Shown here one piece after another: positions 26,055-35,719 of a stretch of 64,000 bases of DNA. Every line of letters begins with the position of its first letter. Within the stretch, counting starts at the first letter, position 1. The notes beneath the pieces are model-generated. The model searched no databases. It saw nothing but the letters and a program-made list of their open reading frames with translations, and was not told the DNA's origin. A program made the position numbers and the translations under genes. Source of the stretch: Pseudomonadota bacterium (GTDB taxonomy: Bacteria; Pseudomonadota; Alphaproteobacteria; Rhodobacterales; Rhodobacteraceae); contig CAUJIP010000046.1 of NCBI GenBank assembly GCA_963205235.1, forward strand, positions 1 to 64,000, written 5' to 3'.

Positions 26055-27047
26055 TCAGACACTATCTGCGACCCATGCCTTGTGGCAGGCCAGTCCGTGC
26101 TTCGAGTTGCCCTGCAAAAGCGGCACCTGATCCGCGCAATCGGCATCGGCCAGACCGCAGCGGGTGCGGAAGACGCACCCCGATGGTGGTCGGAAGGGCG
26201 AGGGCAGGTCGCCGTCCAGCGGGATCACCCGCTTCGCCCGCTCGGCCTTGGGGTCCGGGATCGGCACCGCCGACAACAGCGCCTTGGTATAAGGATGCGC
26301 CGCATGGCTGAAAAGTTCGGTCGAGGATGCCTCTTCCATCACGCGCCCCAGATACAGCACCATCACCCGGTCCGAGATGTGGCGCACTACCGACAGGTCA
26401 TGCGCGATGAAGACCATCGCCAGCCCCAACTCCCGCTGCAATTCGGCCAGCAGGTTGATCACCTGCGCCTGGATCGAGACATCAAGCGCCGAAACCGGTT
26501 CGTCACAGATCAGCAGCTTCGGCTCCACGATAAGCGCGCGGGCAATCCCGATCCGCTGGCACTGACCGCCGGAAAATTCATGCGGATAGCGGTTGATCTG
26601 GTTCGGCAACAGCCCGACCCGCTCCATCATCCCCTGCACCCGCGCCTTCACTTCGGCGCGCGACAGGTCGGGGTGATGGGTGCGCAGGGGTTCGGCGATG
26701 ATCTGGCCCACGGTCATCCTTGGGTTCAGGCTGGCCAGCGGGTCCTGAAACACCATCTGGATTTCGCGGCGATAGGGCAGCATCGCGCGGGGTGCCAGCG
26801 ACAGCAGGTCGGTCTTGCCTTGCCAAAGCACTCGCCCCTCAGCCGGAACCATGCGGATCAGCGCGCGGGCAAGGGTGGACTTGCCACAGCCGGATTCGCC
26901 CACGATCCCCAGTGTTTCGCCGGGGTTCAGCGTGAATGACACCCCGTTCACCGCCCGCAACTGGCGCGGTTCTGTCCAGGGCATGTCGCCCTCACCCCGG
27001 ATGGCAAAGGTGACCGACAGGTCGCGGACATCCAGAAGCGGGGTCAT
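26055..27047 (-). CDS. oppF: Oligopeptide ABC transporter ATP-binding protein (OppF type)
   Basis: 330 residues: Walker [10 protein letters not shown] near residue 48, signature [15 protein letters not shown] near 165, Walker [13 protein letters not shown] near 185, switch His IAHDLS near 215. The C-terminal OppF/DppF Cys motif reads [15 protein letters not shown] near 290. It overlaps oppD by 4 bp (ATGA) and is the last gene of the oppABCDF unit. Confidence 0.9.
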   Translation of the reverse strand: MTPLLDVRDLSVTFAIRGEGDMPWTEPRQLRAVNGVSFTLNPGETLGIVGESGCGKSTLARALIRMVPAEGRVLWQGKTDLLSLAPRAMLPYRREIQMVFQDPLASLNPRMTVGQIIAEPLRTHHPDLSRAEVKARVQGMMERVGLLPNQINRYPHEFSGGQCQRIGIARALIVEPKLLICDEPVSALDVSIQAQVINLLAELQRELGLAMVFIAHDLSVVRHISDRVMVLYLGRVMEEASSTELFSHAAHPYTKALLSAVPIPDPKAERAKRVIPLDGDLPSPFRPPSGCVFRTRCGLADADCADQVPLLQGNSKHGLACHKAWVADSV

Positions 27048-28015
27048 GCCAGCACCTCCACCGTCCGGTGGCAGGCCCGCGCCCGGCCGGGGGCGAAATC
27101 CCGCAAAACCGGGGTTTCAGCCTCGCAATCCTCGCCCGCATGCGCACAGCGCGGGGCGAATGGACAGCCTTTCGGCGCGCGCGCCATGTTCGGCGGCTGG
27201 CCGGGGATGGTGACCAACGCCTCGCCATGCACCACGTCCAGCCGGGGGATCGCTCCAATCAACCCGCGGGTATAGGGATGCGAGGGGCTTTCAAACAGCG
27301 GATCGACCGGAGCCTTCTCCATCACTCGGCCGCCATACATCACCATCACCTCGCGGCAGAACCCGGCGATGACGCCAAGGTCATGCGTCACCAGCACGGT
27401 GGCCATGCCTAACTCGGCCTGCAACTCGCGCAGCAACTGCATGATCTGCGCCTGCACCGTCACATCAAGCGCGGTCGTCGGCTCGTCCGCGATCAAGATG
27501 TCGGGGCGGCACAGAAGGCTCATCGCGATCAGCACGCGCTGGCGCATGCCCCCGGAAAATTCATGCGGGTAAAGCCGCACCCGTGCGCGTGCTTCGGGGA
27601 TCTTCACCGCATCCAGCATCCGCACCGCCTCGGCCACGGCATCCGCCTTCGAGATGCCCTTGTGATGGGTCAGAACCTCGGCCATCTGGTCAGACACCCG
27701 CATATAGGGGTTTAGGCTGGTCATCGGGTCTTGAAACACCATCGCGATCCGCGCCGCCCTGATCCGGTTCAACGCCGCCACCGGCGCTCCGATCAGCTCC
27801 ACCCCATCAAACCGGGCCGAGCCACTGGCCCGCCCGTTCCGCGCCAAAAGCCCCATGATCGCGAACAAAAGCTGCGACTTGCCCGACCCGCTTTCGCCGA
27901 CGATGCCCAGCGTATCGCCCTTTTCCAAGGCGAAACTGACCCCGTTCACCGCCGAGATCACCCCATCCGGCGTGTCGAACCGGACCGACAGGTCCTTTAC
28001 CTCCAGCAACGCCAT
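27044..28015 (-). CDS. oppD: Oligopeptide ABC transporter ATP-binding protein (OppD type)
   Basis: 323 residues from [13 protein letters not shown] (28015, with AAGGACC upstream). Walker [10 protein letters not shown], signature FSGGMRQR, Walker [13 protein letters not shown], and a Cys-rich C-terminal motif [19 protein letters not shown] instead of GKST is the normal OppD/DppD variant. It starts 1 bp after oppC ends and overlaps oppF. Confidence 0.9.
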   Translation of the reverse strand: MALLEVKDLSVRFDTPDGVISAVNGVSFALEKGDTLGIVGESGSGKSQLLFAIMGLLARNGRASGSARFDGVELIGAPVAALNRIRAARIAMVFQDPMTSLNPYMRVSDQMAEVLTHHKGISKADAVAEAVRMLDAVKIPEARARVRLYPHEFSGGMRQRVLIAMSLLCRPDILIADEPTTALDVTVQAQIMQLLRELQAELGMATVLVTHDLGVIAGFCREVMVMYGGRVMEKAPVDPLFESPSHPYTRGLIGAIPRLDVVHGEALVTIPGQPPNMARAPKGCPFAPRCAHAGEDCEAETPVLRDFAPGRARACHRTVEVLA

Positions 28016-28016
28016 C

Positions 28017-28940
28017 TTAACGGTCCTTAGGATCAAGCGCGTCGCGCAACCCGTCGCCGACGAAATAGAAGGCGTAAAGCGTCACGACAAAGAACCCGAA
28101 GGGAAACCAAAGCTGCCACATCGCGCCTTGGGTGATCGCCTTCGATCCCTCGGAAATCAGCGCGCCAAGCGAGGTCAGGGGTTCCTGCACCCCAAGACCA
28201 AGGAAGGAAATGAAGCTTTCGGTCATGATCATGTCAGGCACCAGCAGCGTGGCATAGACCGCGACGATGCCCAAGAGGTTCGGCACGATATGGCGAAAGA
28301 TGATCTTCCAGCCCGGAACGCCGCTGGCTCGTGCCGCCTCGATATATTCCTTGTGTTTCAAGGATATGGTCTGCCCCCGTACGATCCGCGCCATGCCCAG
28401 CCAGGATAGAAGCCCGATCCCGATGAAGATCATGACCATTGACCGCCCGAACATGACCAGCAGCAGGATCAGCACGAACATGAACGGGATTGCGAACAGG
28501 ATATCCACGATCCGCATCATGATCTGGTCGGTCCGCCCGCCGACATAGCCCGCGACAGCGCCATATATCGTGCCGACGACGACGGCGATGAAGGTCCCGA
28601 CCAGCCCCACCATCAGCGAAACCCGCGTGCCCTGCGCGGTGCGGGCGAACTGGTCGCGCCCCAGATCATCGGTGCCGAAGTAGTGGCCGTTCTCGAACGA
28701 CGGCATCCCCATCGTCGCGGCCGACCCGATCACGTTGAAGTCGATCTCTTCATTGCTCCACGCGGCAATCCATTCGCCGGTGAACGAAAACACCGCGATC
28801 AGCACCAGAAGCACCAACCCCGCCACCGCCGCCTTGTTGCGCAGGAACCGCCGCCGGGCATCCGCCCAAAGCGACCGGCCCTTTACCTCGTCCAGTGGCA
28901 GGCTCTCCAGCCCCCTGCCCCGCAGGCTTGCGCTTACCAT
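28017..28940 (-). CDS. oppC: Oligopeptide ABC transporter permease (OppC type)
   Basis: 307 residues from [13 protein letters not shown] (28940); the 92 residues before it in the ORF track are out-of-frame reading of oppB. A long cytoplasmic N-terminus with [17 protein letters not shown] precedes the first helix. The periplasmic loop has [19 protein letters not shown], and the EAA loop is [25 protein letters not shown] near residue 200. Six hydrophobic segments are seen. It starts 2 bp after oppB. Confidence 0.9.
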   Translation of the reverse strand: MVSASLRGRGLESLPLDEVKGRSLWADARRRFLRNKAAVAGLVLLVLIAVFSFTGEWIAAWSNEEIDFNVIGSAATMGMPSFENGHYFGTDDLGRDQFARTAQGTRVSLMVGLVGTFIAVVVGTIYGAVAGYVGGRTDQIMMRIVDILFAIPFMFVLILLLVMFGRSMVMIFIGIGLLSWLGMARIVRGQTISLKHKEYIEAARASGVPGWKIIFRHIVPNLLGIVAVYATLLVPDMIMTESFISFLGLGVQEPLTSLGALISEGSKAITQGAMWQLWFPFGFFVVTLYAFYFVGDGLRDALDPKDR

Positions 28941-28942
28941 GG

Positions 28943-29866
28943 TTAGTACCGGATCTTGGGGTCGATCCAAGCATACAGGATATCGACCAGAAGGTTGAAG
29001 AAGATGGTCAGCGCACCGACCAGAATGGTGATCCCCAGCATGACCGAATAGTCCCGGTTCAGCGCGGAATCGACGAAGGACTTGCCGATGCCACCGGTCG
29101 AAAAATACTGGTCCACCACCACCGATCCGGTGATCATCCCCACAAAGGCCGGGCCAAGGTACGACATCACCGGCAGCATCGCCGGTTTCAGCGCGTGGCG
29201 GGTGATCACCTTCCATTCCGGCAGCCCCTTGGCGCGGGCCGTGCGAATGTGGTTCGAGGTCAGCACCTCAAGCATCGAAGACCGCATGATCCGCGCGATC
29301 GACGCGATATAGGCCGTCGACAGTGCGATCACCGGCATGACCAGATACTGCCACTGCCCATCCTCCCAGCCGCCGCCGGGCAGCCAGCCCAGCTTCAGCG
29401 TGAAGACCAGCACCAGCACCGGTGCCAGCACGAAGCCGGGCAACACCGCCCCCGCGATGGCCAGCGACAGGACCAGATAATCGGCCCAAGAGTTCTGCTT
29501 GATCGCGGCGATGACCCCGGAGAGCACACCCAGCGCGGTGGCGACGACAAAGCTCCAGAACCCATAGACCAGCGTCACCGGAAAGCCCTGCGCCAGAATG
29601 TCGTTGACCGTGCGGTCCTTGTATTTGAATGACACCCCGAAATCGAAGTGGAAGATCAACCCTTTCAGGTAGATTAGCACCTGTTTCCACAGCGGCTCAT
29701 CCAGCCCGTATTTGGCGTTCAGATTGGCCAGCACCTCGGCGGGCAGCTTCCGCTCGCCGGTAAAGGGGCCACCAGGGGCCGCATGCATCAGGATCGCCGA
29801 AGCGACGATCAGGATCAGAAGGGTCGGGATGGCGACGAGCAGTCGCTTGAAGATGTAGGACAGCAT
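28943..29866 (-). CDS. oppB: Oligopeptide ABC transporter permease (OppB type)
   Basis: 307 residues. An N-terminal helix (FKRLLVAIPTLLILIVASAI) is followed by the periplasmic segment APGGPFTGERKLPAEVLANLNAKYGLDEPLW, diagnostic of OppB. The EAA loop, TARAKGLPEWKVITRHALKPA, is near residue 210. It lies 40 bp downstream of the binding-protein gene and 2 bp ahead of oppC. Confidence 0.9.
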   Translation of the reverse strand: MLSYIFKRLLVAIPTLLILIVASAILMHAAPGGPFTGERKLPAEVLANLNAKYGLDEPLWKQVLIYLKGLIFHFDFGVSFKYKDRTVNDILAQGFPVTLVYGFWSFVVATALGVLSGVIAAIKQNSWADYLVLSLAIAGAVLPGFVLAPVLVLVFTLKLGWLPGGGWEDGQWQYLVMPVIALSTAYIASIARIMRSSMLEVLTSNHIRTARAKGLPEWKVITRHALKPAMLPVMSYLGPAFVGMITGSVVVDQYFSTGGIGKSFVDSALNRDYSVMLGITILVGALTIFFNLLVDILYAWIDPKIRY

Positions 29867-29906
29867 GATGTGGCGGGGGCAGTCCGAAAACCGCCCCCTT
29901 CCCCGA

Positions 29907-31520
29907 TCATTCGGCCACGCGATAGATGTCTTTCAGATACCAGTTGCCAAAGACGTTGTGGCTGGCATAGCCGCGGATATCGGCCTTCAGCATCCGGCTG
30001 GAGGTATAGTGATAGATCGGGATGATCGGCATGTCGGCGGCCAGCAGCTTTTCCGCCTCGGTATAGTTCGGCTGCGGATCGGCCATGGTCTTCGACTCAG
30101 CCATCAGCTTGTCATAGGCTTCCGACATATAGGCCACGTCGTTGAAGCCCGAAGACGAGGTGAACAGGTCCAAAAAGGTCGACGCCTCGTTATAGTCACC
30201 GCACCAGGCCGACCGCGCCAGTTCATAGGTGCGTTCATGCATGATGTCGGAATGGACCTTCCATTCCATGTTGTTCAGCGTCAGCTCGACCCCGATGGCC
30301 TTGTAGAATTGCTGCACCGCGATGGCGATCTTCTTGTGCCCTTCGTCGGTGTTGTAGTTCAGCGTCAGCTTCAGGGGATTGTCCGGGCCATAGCCCGCCT
30401 CGGCCAGCAGGGCCTTGGCCTTTTCGTTCCGCTCTTCCTGCGTCCAGGTCGCATAGTCGACTTCTGGCACGGTGAACCCAGCCATGGCCGCCGGGGTCAG
30501 GGTATAGGCCGGGATCTGGCCCGATTGCAGGATCTTGTCGGTGATGATGTTGCGATCAACTGCATAGGACAGGGCCAGACGAACGCGCGGGTCCTTCAGC
30601 GCCTCGGGGCCTTTCTCGGCATCCATGTTCATCAGGTAGTAATAGGTGCAGGCACGCGGCGCGCTGAATGCTTCATCGGGCCGGTCCGCAGAAAGCTGAG
30701 GATACATGCCCGACGGGATCGCCACATTGTCCAGCTCGCCCGCGTCATAGCGCGTCAGCGCGATGGAGTTGTCATTGATCGTCAGGAACACGCCCGTTTC
30801 AAGCACGGTCGCCGCATCGTTCCAGTAATTGTGGTTGCGGCTGACGACGACTTTTTCCCCCGGCTTGTGTTCGCTCAGCACATAGGCGCCGTTGCCGACC
30901 AGATTGCCCGGATCAGTCCATTTCGCCCCGAAGGCGTCGATGGTGGCCTTGTGGACCGGCAAAAGCGCCGAATGCACCGTCATCTTCACGAAGTAGGGCA
31001 AGGGCTGGGCCAGTTTGACCTCAAGCGTCAGGTCATCGACCGCCTTGACGCCCAGATCGGTCGGGGGCTTTTCCCCGGCAATGACCGCCGTCGCATTCTC
31101 GATCTGCGCCAGCTCCGCATACCAGGCATAGGACGAGGCGGTGGCCGGGTCCGCCAGCCGCTGCCAGGCATAGACATAATCCCCCGCCGTCACCGGATCG
31201 CCGTTCGACCACTTGGACTCGGGCCGCAGATGGAAAGTATAGGTCAACTTGTCGTCGCTGACCGTGTAATCCAAGGCCCCGGCGGGGATAAGATCACCAT
31301 TGTCCGCCTCGGTATAAAGCCCTTCGAACAACTGCCGCGCGACATCGCTGTCCTCGACCGACTCGATCAACTGCGGGTCCAGCGTCGCCGTCGCATCCAG
31401 AAGCCAGAACGAAAAGCTCTGGTTTTCCGCAAGCGTATCGGCCGGATCGACCGTGGCGGCAAAGGCCGCGCCTGCGATGGTTGTGGACAGCAGCGTCGCA
31501 AGAAGCAGGTGTCGGGTCAT
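29907..31520 (-). CDS. oppA: Periplasmic oligopeptide-binding protein (OppA/MppA type)
   Basis: 537 residues from MTRHLLLATLLSTTIAGAAFA, a Sec signal peptide. The start has an ideal AGGAGG six bases upstream, unlike the ORF-track start. Family features of SBP_bac_5/OppA are present: LDPQLIE, ARQLFEGLYTEADNGDLIPAGA, YTFHLRPESKWSNGDPVTAGDYVYAWQR and VGNGAYVL. It binds short peptides in the periplasm and leads the minus-strand oppABCDF operon. It is unrelated in detail to the two Tat-exported binding proteins downstream. Confidence 0.9.
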   Translation of the reverse strand: MTRHLLLATLLSTTIAGAAFAATVDPADTLAENQSFSFWLLDATATLDPQLIESVEDSDVARQLFEGLYTEADNGDLIPAGALDYTVSDDKLTYTFHLRPESKWSNGDPVTAGDYVYAWQRLADPATASSYAWYAELAQIENATAVIAGEKPPTDLGVKAVDDLTLEVKLAQPLPYFVKMTVHSALLPVHKATIDAFGAKWTDPGNLVGNGAYVLSEHKPGEKVVVSRNHNYWNDAATVLETGVFLTINDNSIALTRYDAGELDNVAIPSGMYPQLSADRPDEAFSAPRACTYYYLMNMDAEKGPEALKDPRVRLALSYAVDRNIITDKILQSGQIPAYTLTPAAMAGFTVPEVDYATWTQEERNEKAKALLAEAGYGPDNPLKLTLNYNTDEGHKKIAIAVQQFYKAIGVELTLNNMEWKVHSDIMHERTYELARSAWCGDYNEASTFLDLFTSSSGFNDVAYMSEAYDKLMAESKTMADPQPNYTEAEKLLAADMPIIPIYHYTSSRMLKADIRGYASHNVFGNWYLKDIYRVAE

Positions 31521-31786
31521 CAGGGTCCTCCTGGGATTTGGGCCAGCTCCGGGCATGGCGTGATCGCTTCAGACTAGACCCGGATTTCAGCCTGTCCAGC
31601 CAATCTCGTTCGGTTGGCGTGACGTCGTTTCGTCAAACTGCCAGTCCCACCCTGCGAAATGCCCGACACATCAGACAATGCGCAACCGTTCATGGCAATC
31701 TGCCACTGCCACAGCATCGGCTTAGCAGGAAAACCCGGCCTGCCGAAGTCATGCGCCCAACCTGTCGATGGGCCGAAGGCGATGGC
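31521..31786. other. Intergenic stretch, upstream of oppA and downstream of rsmB
   Basis: 266 bp. It should hold the oppA promoter and the rsmB terminator, but I find no convincing hexamer pair, strong hairpin or RNA here. Confidence 0.4.
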
Positions 31787-33097
31787 TTACACCGGGGTCG
31801 CCCCGGTAGAGGACGAAGCCTCGCGTTGCAGAACAGCCGCGAAGAACCCGTCGGTATCGTGGCGCGCAGGGGTCAGCGACAGGAAATCGGGGTGGTCCGA
31901 AGTCGTCACGTGTGCCGCGACCCTTTGCAGCGGTACGACCGAAAAGCCCGGGTTCGCAGCAAGAAACGCCGCCACTTGCGCCTCGTTCTCCTCGACCAGC
32001 ATCGAGCAGGTCGCATAGACAAGCCTACCGCCCGGCTTTACCAGGCGCGCCGCACTTGCCAGGATCCGGGCCTGCAGGGCCACAAGGGTCTGCAGCCCCA
32101 GTTCCGGCGCACGCCAACGGGCGTCGGGATTGCGTCTCCAGGTGCCCGTGCCGCTGCAGGGCGCATCGACCAGCACGCGATCAAACCCGCCCTTGTGGCG
32201 CTTGATCCAGCGGTCCGTTTCACTGGCCAGAACCCGGGTCTCGGCATTGTGCAGCCCCGCGCGACGCAACCGTTCGGCACAGCGCTTCAGCCGGGCCTCG
32301 TTCACGTCGCAGGCGATGATGTGCCCCTTGTTCAGCATCTGCGCCGCGATGGCCAAGGTCTTGCCGCCCGCTCCCGCGCAGAAATCGACCACGCGCTCGC
32401 CGGGCCGGGCATCGACCAGAAGCGCCACCATCTGCGAGCCTTCGTCCTGAATCTCGATCTCGCCCGTCTTCAGACCCGGCAACCGCGCCAGGGAAAGCCG
32501 TTCGCGGATCCGGATGCCCTGCGGCGCAAGCCTGGTCGCCTCGGCCCGAAGACCAAGGTCCTTCAATCCGCGCAGCACGGTCGGCCGCGTCGATCTCATC
32601 GGATTGACCCGCAGGTCCAGCGGCGCCGGCGAAAGGGTCGCCGCCATCTCGGTCGCGAATGCCGCCCCAAAGCGCTGACGAAGCGGGCCAACCGCCCAAT
32701 CGGGACATTCCAGACGCAGCTCTTCCGCCATGTCGGGATGATCGATCCCGGAACCGCGCAATTGCCGCACCAGCGCAAGCTCCGCCTCGCTCAGCGCCTT
32801 CGCCCCGGCGAAAAGCCGTTTCATCTGGACCGCGCCCTGCCCCTCGGCCAGGGCCAGCCAGGCCAGCAGACGGTTGCGGGGCGTGTCGGGGCTTGCCAGC
32901 CGTTCCAGCCACCAACCCAGCCGGGCCCGATGCCGAAGCAGCGCATGAAGCAGGTCAAGCACCGCCCCCTGATCCCTTTCGCCAAAAGGCCGACGGCTTC
33001 GGAAAAAGGCCGATACGACGGCATCCGCCGGGCGCGCGGCACTTTCGACTTCACTCAAAAGATCAAGTGTCGCTTGCGCGCTTATGGCTGAGATCAC
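31787..33097 (-). CDS. rsmB: RsmB/NOP-family rRNA cytosine-5 methyltransferase
   Basis: 436 residues. The N-terminal NusB-like RNA-binding region (about 1-130) is followed by a SAM-dependent methyltransferase domain. SAM loop VVDFCAGAGGKTLAIAA is near residue 240. Both cysteines of the m5C mechanism are present: DAPCSGTGTWRRNPD near 315 and YATCSMLVEENE near 370. E. coli RsmB methylates C967 of 16S rRNA; this may be that enzyme or a paralogue. The start is a GTG at 33097 with no strong ribosome site. It lies alone between the tRNA and opp. Confidence 0.85.
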   Translation of the reverse strand: MISAISAQATLDLLSEVESAARPADAVVSAFFRSRRPFGERDQGAVLDLLHALLRHRARLGWWLERLASPDTPRNRLLAWLALAEGQGAVQMKRLFAGAKALSEAELALVRQLRGSGIDHPDMAEELRLECPDWAVGPLRQRFGAAFATEMAATLSPAPLDLRVNPMRSTRPTVLRGLKDLGLRAEATRLAPQGIRIRERLSLARLPGLKTGEIEIQDEGSQMVALLVDARPGERVVDFCAGAGGKTLAIAAQMLNKGHIIACDVNEARLKRCAERLRRAGLHNAETRVLASETDRWIKRHKGGFDRVLVDAPCSGTGTWRRNPDARWRAPELGLQTLVALQARILASAARLVKPGGRLVYATCSMLVEENEAQVAAFLAANPGFSVVPLQRVAAHVTTSDHPDFLSLTPARHDTDGFFAAVLQREASSSTGATPV

Positions 33098-33332
33098 GAT
33101 CAGACAGTCAGGTTAGGGATGTTAAGCGGCACCGTCGCAAAGGGTCCAGTCCCTGCCTGCACCATCAGGCCAGTCACCGAAAGCCTTGCGACACAGGTCA
33201 CGTCTTTACCCAGAACCCCCGCCCTTGCCAACCGGCATTCACAGGTTCAACCGTCGTGCCGGGACTGGTGGGTGATGTCGAAATCCAACGCCGGAACCTT
33301 CCGGATGTCATCGACCGTCATCTGCGGAAAAC

Positions 33333-33409
33333 TGGTGGCGAGGGGGGGACTCGAACCCCCGACCCTGCGATTATGAGTCGCATGCTCTAACCAACTGAGC
33401 TACCTAGCC
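33333..33409 (-). tRNA. tRNA-Met (anticodon CAU, elongator type)
   Basis: A complete 77-nt cloverleaf on the minus strand: acceptor GGCTAGG/CCTCGCC, D-arm GCTC/GAGC, anticodon stem TGCGA/TCGCA with loop CTCATAA, five-base variable loop, T-arm GGGGG-TTCGAGT-CCCCC, discriminator A and encoded CCA. The body resembles E. coli elongator tRNA-Met (GGCTA..., TAGCTCAGTTGGTTAGAGC), not initiator or Ile2 tRNA. Position 4-69 is a U-C mismatch in the acceptor stem; the other six acceptor pairs are Watson-Crick. No integrase or duplicated 3' end marks it as an attachment site. Confidence 0.93.
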
Positions 33410-33482
33410 ACTGCGGCGCGGATTAAGGGTGCAGGCGGGCAAGGTCAAGGGTGAATCGCAGGCTTTCGTCGGGGCCGGGTTC

Positions 33483-33520
33483 GGGCCGCTCATCGCGCCC
33501 TTCGTTCGCTCTTTGCTGCG
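33483..33520 (+). repeat. Terminator-like dispersed repeat, copy B
   Basis: The plus strand reads GGGCCGCTCATCGCGCCC and then TCGTTCGCTCTTTGCTGCG, sharing the GCTCATCGC core and T-rich tail of copies at 33596-33632 and 42216-42256, but in the opposite orientation. The hairpin is weaker. The 33410-33630 gap holds nothing else I can identify. Confidence 0.4.
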
Positions 33521-33595
33521 GCACGGTCCGCCGGGGCCGTTCCATCCCGGATCGCCGCCCACGTTTGCCGATCCACCGAAAGACTAGGCCCCGAA

Positions 33596-33632
33596 AGCGA
33601 AAAGCGCGCGCAAGAGAGCGATGAGCGCCCCT
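33596..33632 (-). terminator. Terminator-like dispersed repeat, copy C
   Basis: Directly after the hyuA-like stop, the minus strand reads GGGGCGCTCATCGC, then a GC-rich segment (TTGCGCGCGC) and TTTTCGCTTTCG. It has the plan of copies A and E, although the central stem is poorer. It probably terminates the hydantoinase gene. Confidence 0.45.
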
Positions 33633-35631
33633 AATGCGCCACCCTTGGTCGGCCCGAGGCGGTGACCGTCACCTTGGCCTCGATGAACATCTGACGGCCC
33701 TCGATCTCGACCTCACGCACATCGCGGTCGACCGTCAGGCGCAGGTCGACTGCCCCCGCCTCCCGCGCGCGGGACGAGGCTTCCCCGGTCAACGCCGCCT
33801 CCAGCGCCGCAAGGGCGGCCTCGGACGAGGTAAAGCTTTCGATCCCGCTGGCCAGATGCGCCACGAACCGCCCCTCGGCGGGCGAAGATACCGTGCCTGT
33901 CACCCTTTGGCTGACCTGCCCCGCCACCGCGCCAATCGCATTCGCGACCCCGGCATGTTCGGGCAGGATCATCGGGCAATGCAGCCGCTCACCCACCGCG
34001 CCGTAATAGGACGGCGCACTGGCGCCCAACCCGATCACCGGCACGCCCAGCTTGACGCTTACCTCGACGACGCCGCGATGCTGCGCCAGTCCGGCCTTGG
34101 CCAGCCGATGCTGCGCCAGCGCCTGGGGTATCTCGCCCGCAAAGCCGACATCTTCACCGAAGGCGGCTTCCAGCAGGCAATCCACCGTCTGCTGCGTCAA
34201 CTGGTCAACGACCCCCTGCGCAAAGACCTGCGGCCCGGTGGCGAACCTTTCGCCCGCGCCCGTCCGCCGCTTGGCGATCAGCCGCAGCGCCTTTTCCGCC
34301 GCTTCCCCGTCCCAGCTGTCCAACCGCCCCAGGACGTGGCTTGCATCCGACGGCGTGACCCCGGAGATCATCACCAGCCCGCGCGCCACCAGCCGTTCCA
34401 GCGCTGCCACTTCCAGTCGTGAGGTCAGCGCAGCGGCCATTGGCATGGGCTCGGTGATCCGGTCCAGCACCGCAATGTCGCGCGCATTCAACCCGCCCCG
34501 CTGGCCTGCCATCGGCACGACGAAACGCCCGTCCATTTCCCCGGCGGTTTCCGAAGACAACCACCGATCCAGCGCAGCATGCACCATCGGCCCATGCGTC
34601 ACCGCCAAAAGCGACACCGGGATCAACCGGCGCGGCCCAAGCCGCAAGCCACCCGTCAGCCCCTCGGTCACCAGATGCACTTCACTGTCACCGCCAAGGC
34701 CCGTGGTCCGCATCGCCACCGCCTCGACCATGGTGCGGAACCCACCGACGCGCGCGCCTTCGGGGTCAATCTCGGGCAAACCGCCGCGCAGCAGGGCCAC
34801 ATCGGTCGTCGTCCCGCCGATATCGCTGACCAGCGCATCCGACGCCCCCGTCAGCCAGCGCGCGCCGACGATGCTGGCGGCAGGGCCAGAGAGGATTGTC
34901 TCGATCGGACGCTCCCGCACCATGGCCGCCGAAATCAGCGCACCGTCACCGCGCACGACCATCAAAGGCGCATGGATGCCCACCGCCTCAAGATGCCGTT
35001 CGCAGGCTGCAACCAACCGGTCGATCATCCCGATCAGCCGCGCGTTCAACACAGCCGTCAGCGCCCGCTTCGGACCGTTCAGATTGGCGGAAAGTTCATG
35101 GCTGCAAGTGACGGGCCGACCAGTGACACGCCGGATCAGATCGCGCGCCGCCACTTCATGCGCCGGGTTCCGCGTCGCAAAGCTGGACGCCACCGCAAAG
35201 CCCGACACCTGATCCCCCAGATCGCGGAGCGCGCGTTCCAACCCGGCAAGGTCAAGCGCCGCAGCCTCGGTTCCGGCATGGGTGTGACCGCCCGTCAAGG
35301 TCACCACCGGATCGCCCTTCAAGGCCTCGGTCAGGTTTGCCCGCGCCAGATCGCCCGCGTCAAAGCCGATGAAGACCAGCGCCACCCGCGCGCCCTGCCC
35401 TTCCACCAGCGCATTGGTGGCCAGCGTCGTCGACAGCGACACCAGCGCCACGTCCGAAGCCTTGACCCCCGCCGCCGCAATCGCCGCATCGACCGCCTCG
35501 CCAATCCCGACGGCAAGGTCATGGCGGCTGGTCAGCGCCTTTGCCTTGCCCAGGACAAGGTTCGCTGCCTCATCCAGGATCACGGCATCCGTATAGGTGC
35601 CACCCGTATCGACGCCCAGAAAATAGGCCAT
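33631..35631 (-). CDS. Hydantoinase/oxoprolinase family protein (HyuA-like)
   Basis: 666 residues. The actin-like ATP-binding start MAYFLGVDTGGTYTDAVIL, VSLSTTLATNALVEGQG near residue 75, SGPAASIVGARWLTG near 250 and VSDIGGTTTDVALLRGG near 270 identify the HyuA/5-oxoprolinase A fold. HyuA proteins hydrolyse cyclic amides (hydantoins, 5-oxoproline) with ATP, usually with a HyuB partner. No HyuB is in the window and the gene appears to stand alone, so the substrate is open. Stand-alone HyuA-like proteins of this size exist in Rhodobacteraceae. A terminator-like repeat follows. Confidence 0.88.
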   Translation of the reverse strand: MAYFLGVDTGGTYTDAVILDEAANLVLGKAKALTSRHDLAVGIGEAVDAAIAAAGVKASDVALVSLSTTLATNALVEGQGARVALVFIGFDAGDLARANLTEALKGDPVVTLTGGHTHAGTEAAALDLAGLERALRDLGDQVSGFAVASSFATRNPAHEVAARDLIRRVTGRPVTCSHELSANLNGPKRALTAVLNARLIGMIDRLVAACERHLEAVGIHAPLMVVRGDGALISAAMVRERPIETILSGPAASIVGARWLTGASDALVSDIGGTTTDVALLRGGLPEIDPEGARVGGFRTMVEAVAMRTTGLGGDSEVHLVTEGLTGGLRLGPRRLIPVSLLAVTHGPMVHAALDRWLSSETAGEMDGRFVVPMAGQRGGLNARDIAVLDRITEPMPMAAALTSRLEVAALERLVARGLVMISGVTPSDASHVLGRLDSWDGEAAEKALRLIAKRRTGAGERFATGPQVFAQGVVDQLTQQTVDCLLEAAFGEDVGFAGEIPQALAQHRLAKAGLAQHRGVVEVSVKLGVPVIGLGASAPSYYGAVGERLHCPMILPEHAGVANAIGAVAGQVSQRVTGTVSSPAEGRFVAHLASGIESFTSSEAALAALEAALTGEASSRAREAGAVDLRLTVDRDVREVEIEGRQMFIEAKVTVTASGRPRVAH

Positions 35632-35719
35632 GCTGCCCCCCAGTCCCTGCCTCAGTCCCCGCTTTGGTCCTTTGGGCAGCTAGTGCAGGATCACCCTCCT
35701 GTCACCCCCGGAAGCGACA

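Noticed and set aside
29017-29216. 92-residue N-terminal extension of oppC in the ORF track
   Set aside because: It overlaps oppB out of frame. The ATG at 28940, two bases after the oppB stop, gives the usual OppC N-terminus.
33119-33390. ORFs ending GGLEPPTLRL or GGTRTPDPAIM over the tRNA region
   Set aside because: They are translations through the minus-strand tRNA-Met, a familiar source of spurious proteins.
33333-33409. tRNA-Met as integration site of a mobile element
   Set aside because: No integrase, no repeat of the tRNA 3' end and no composition change on either side.
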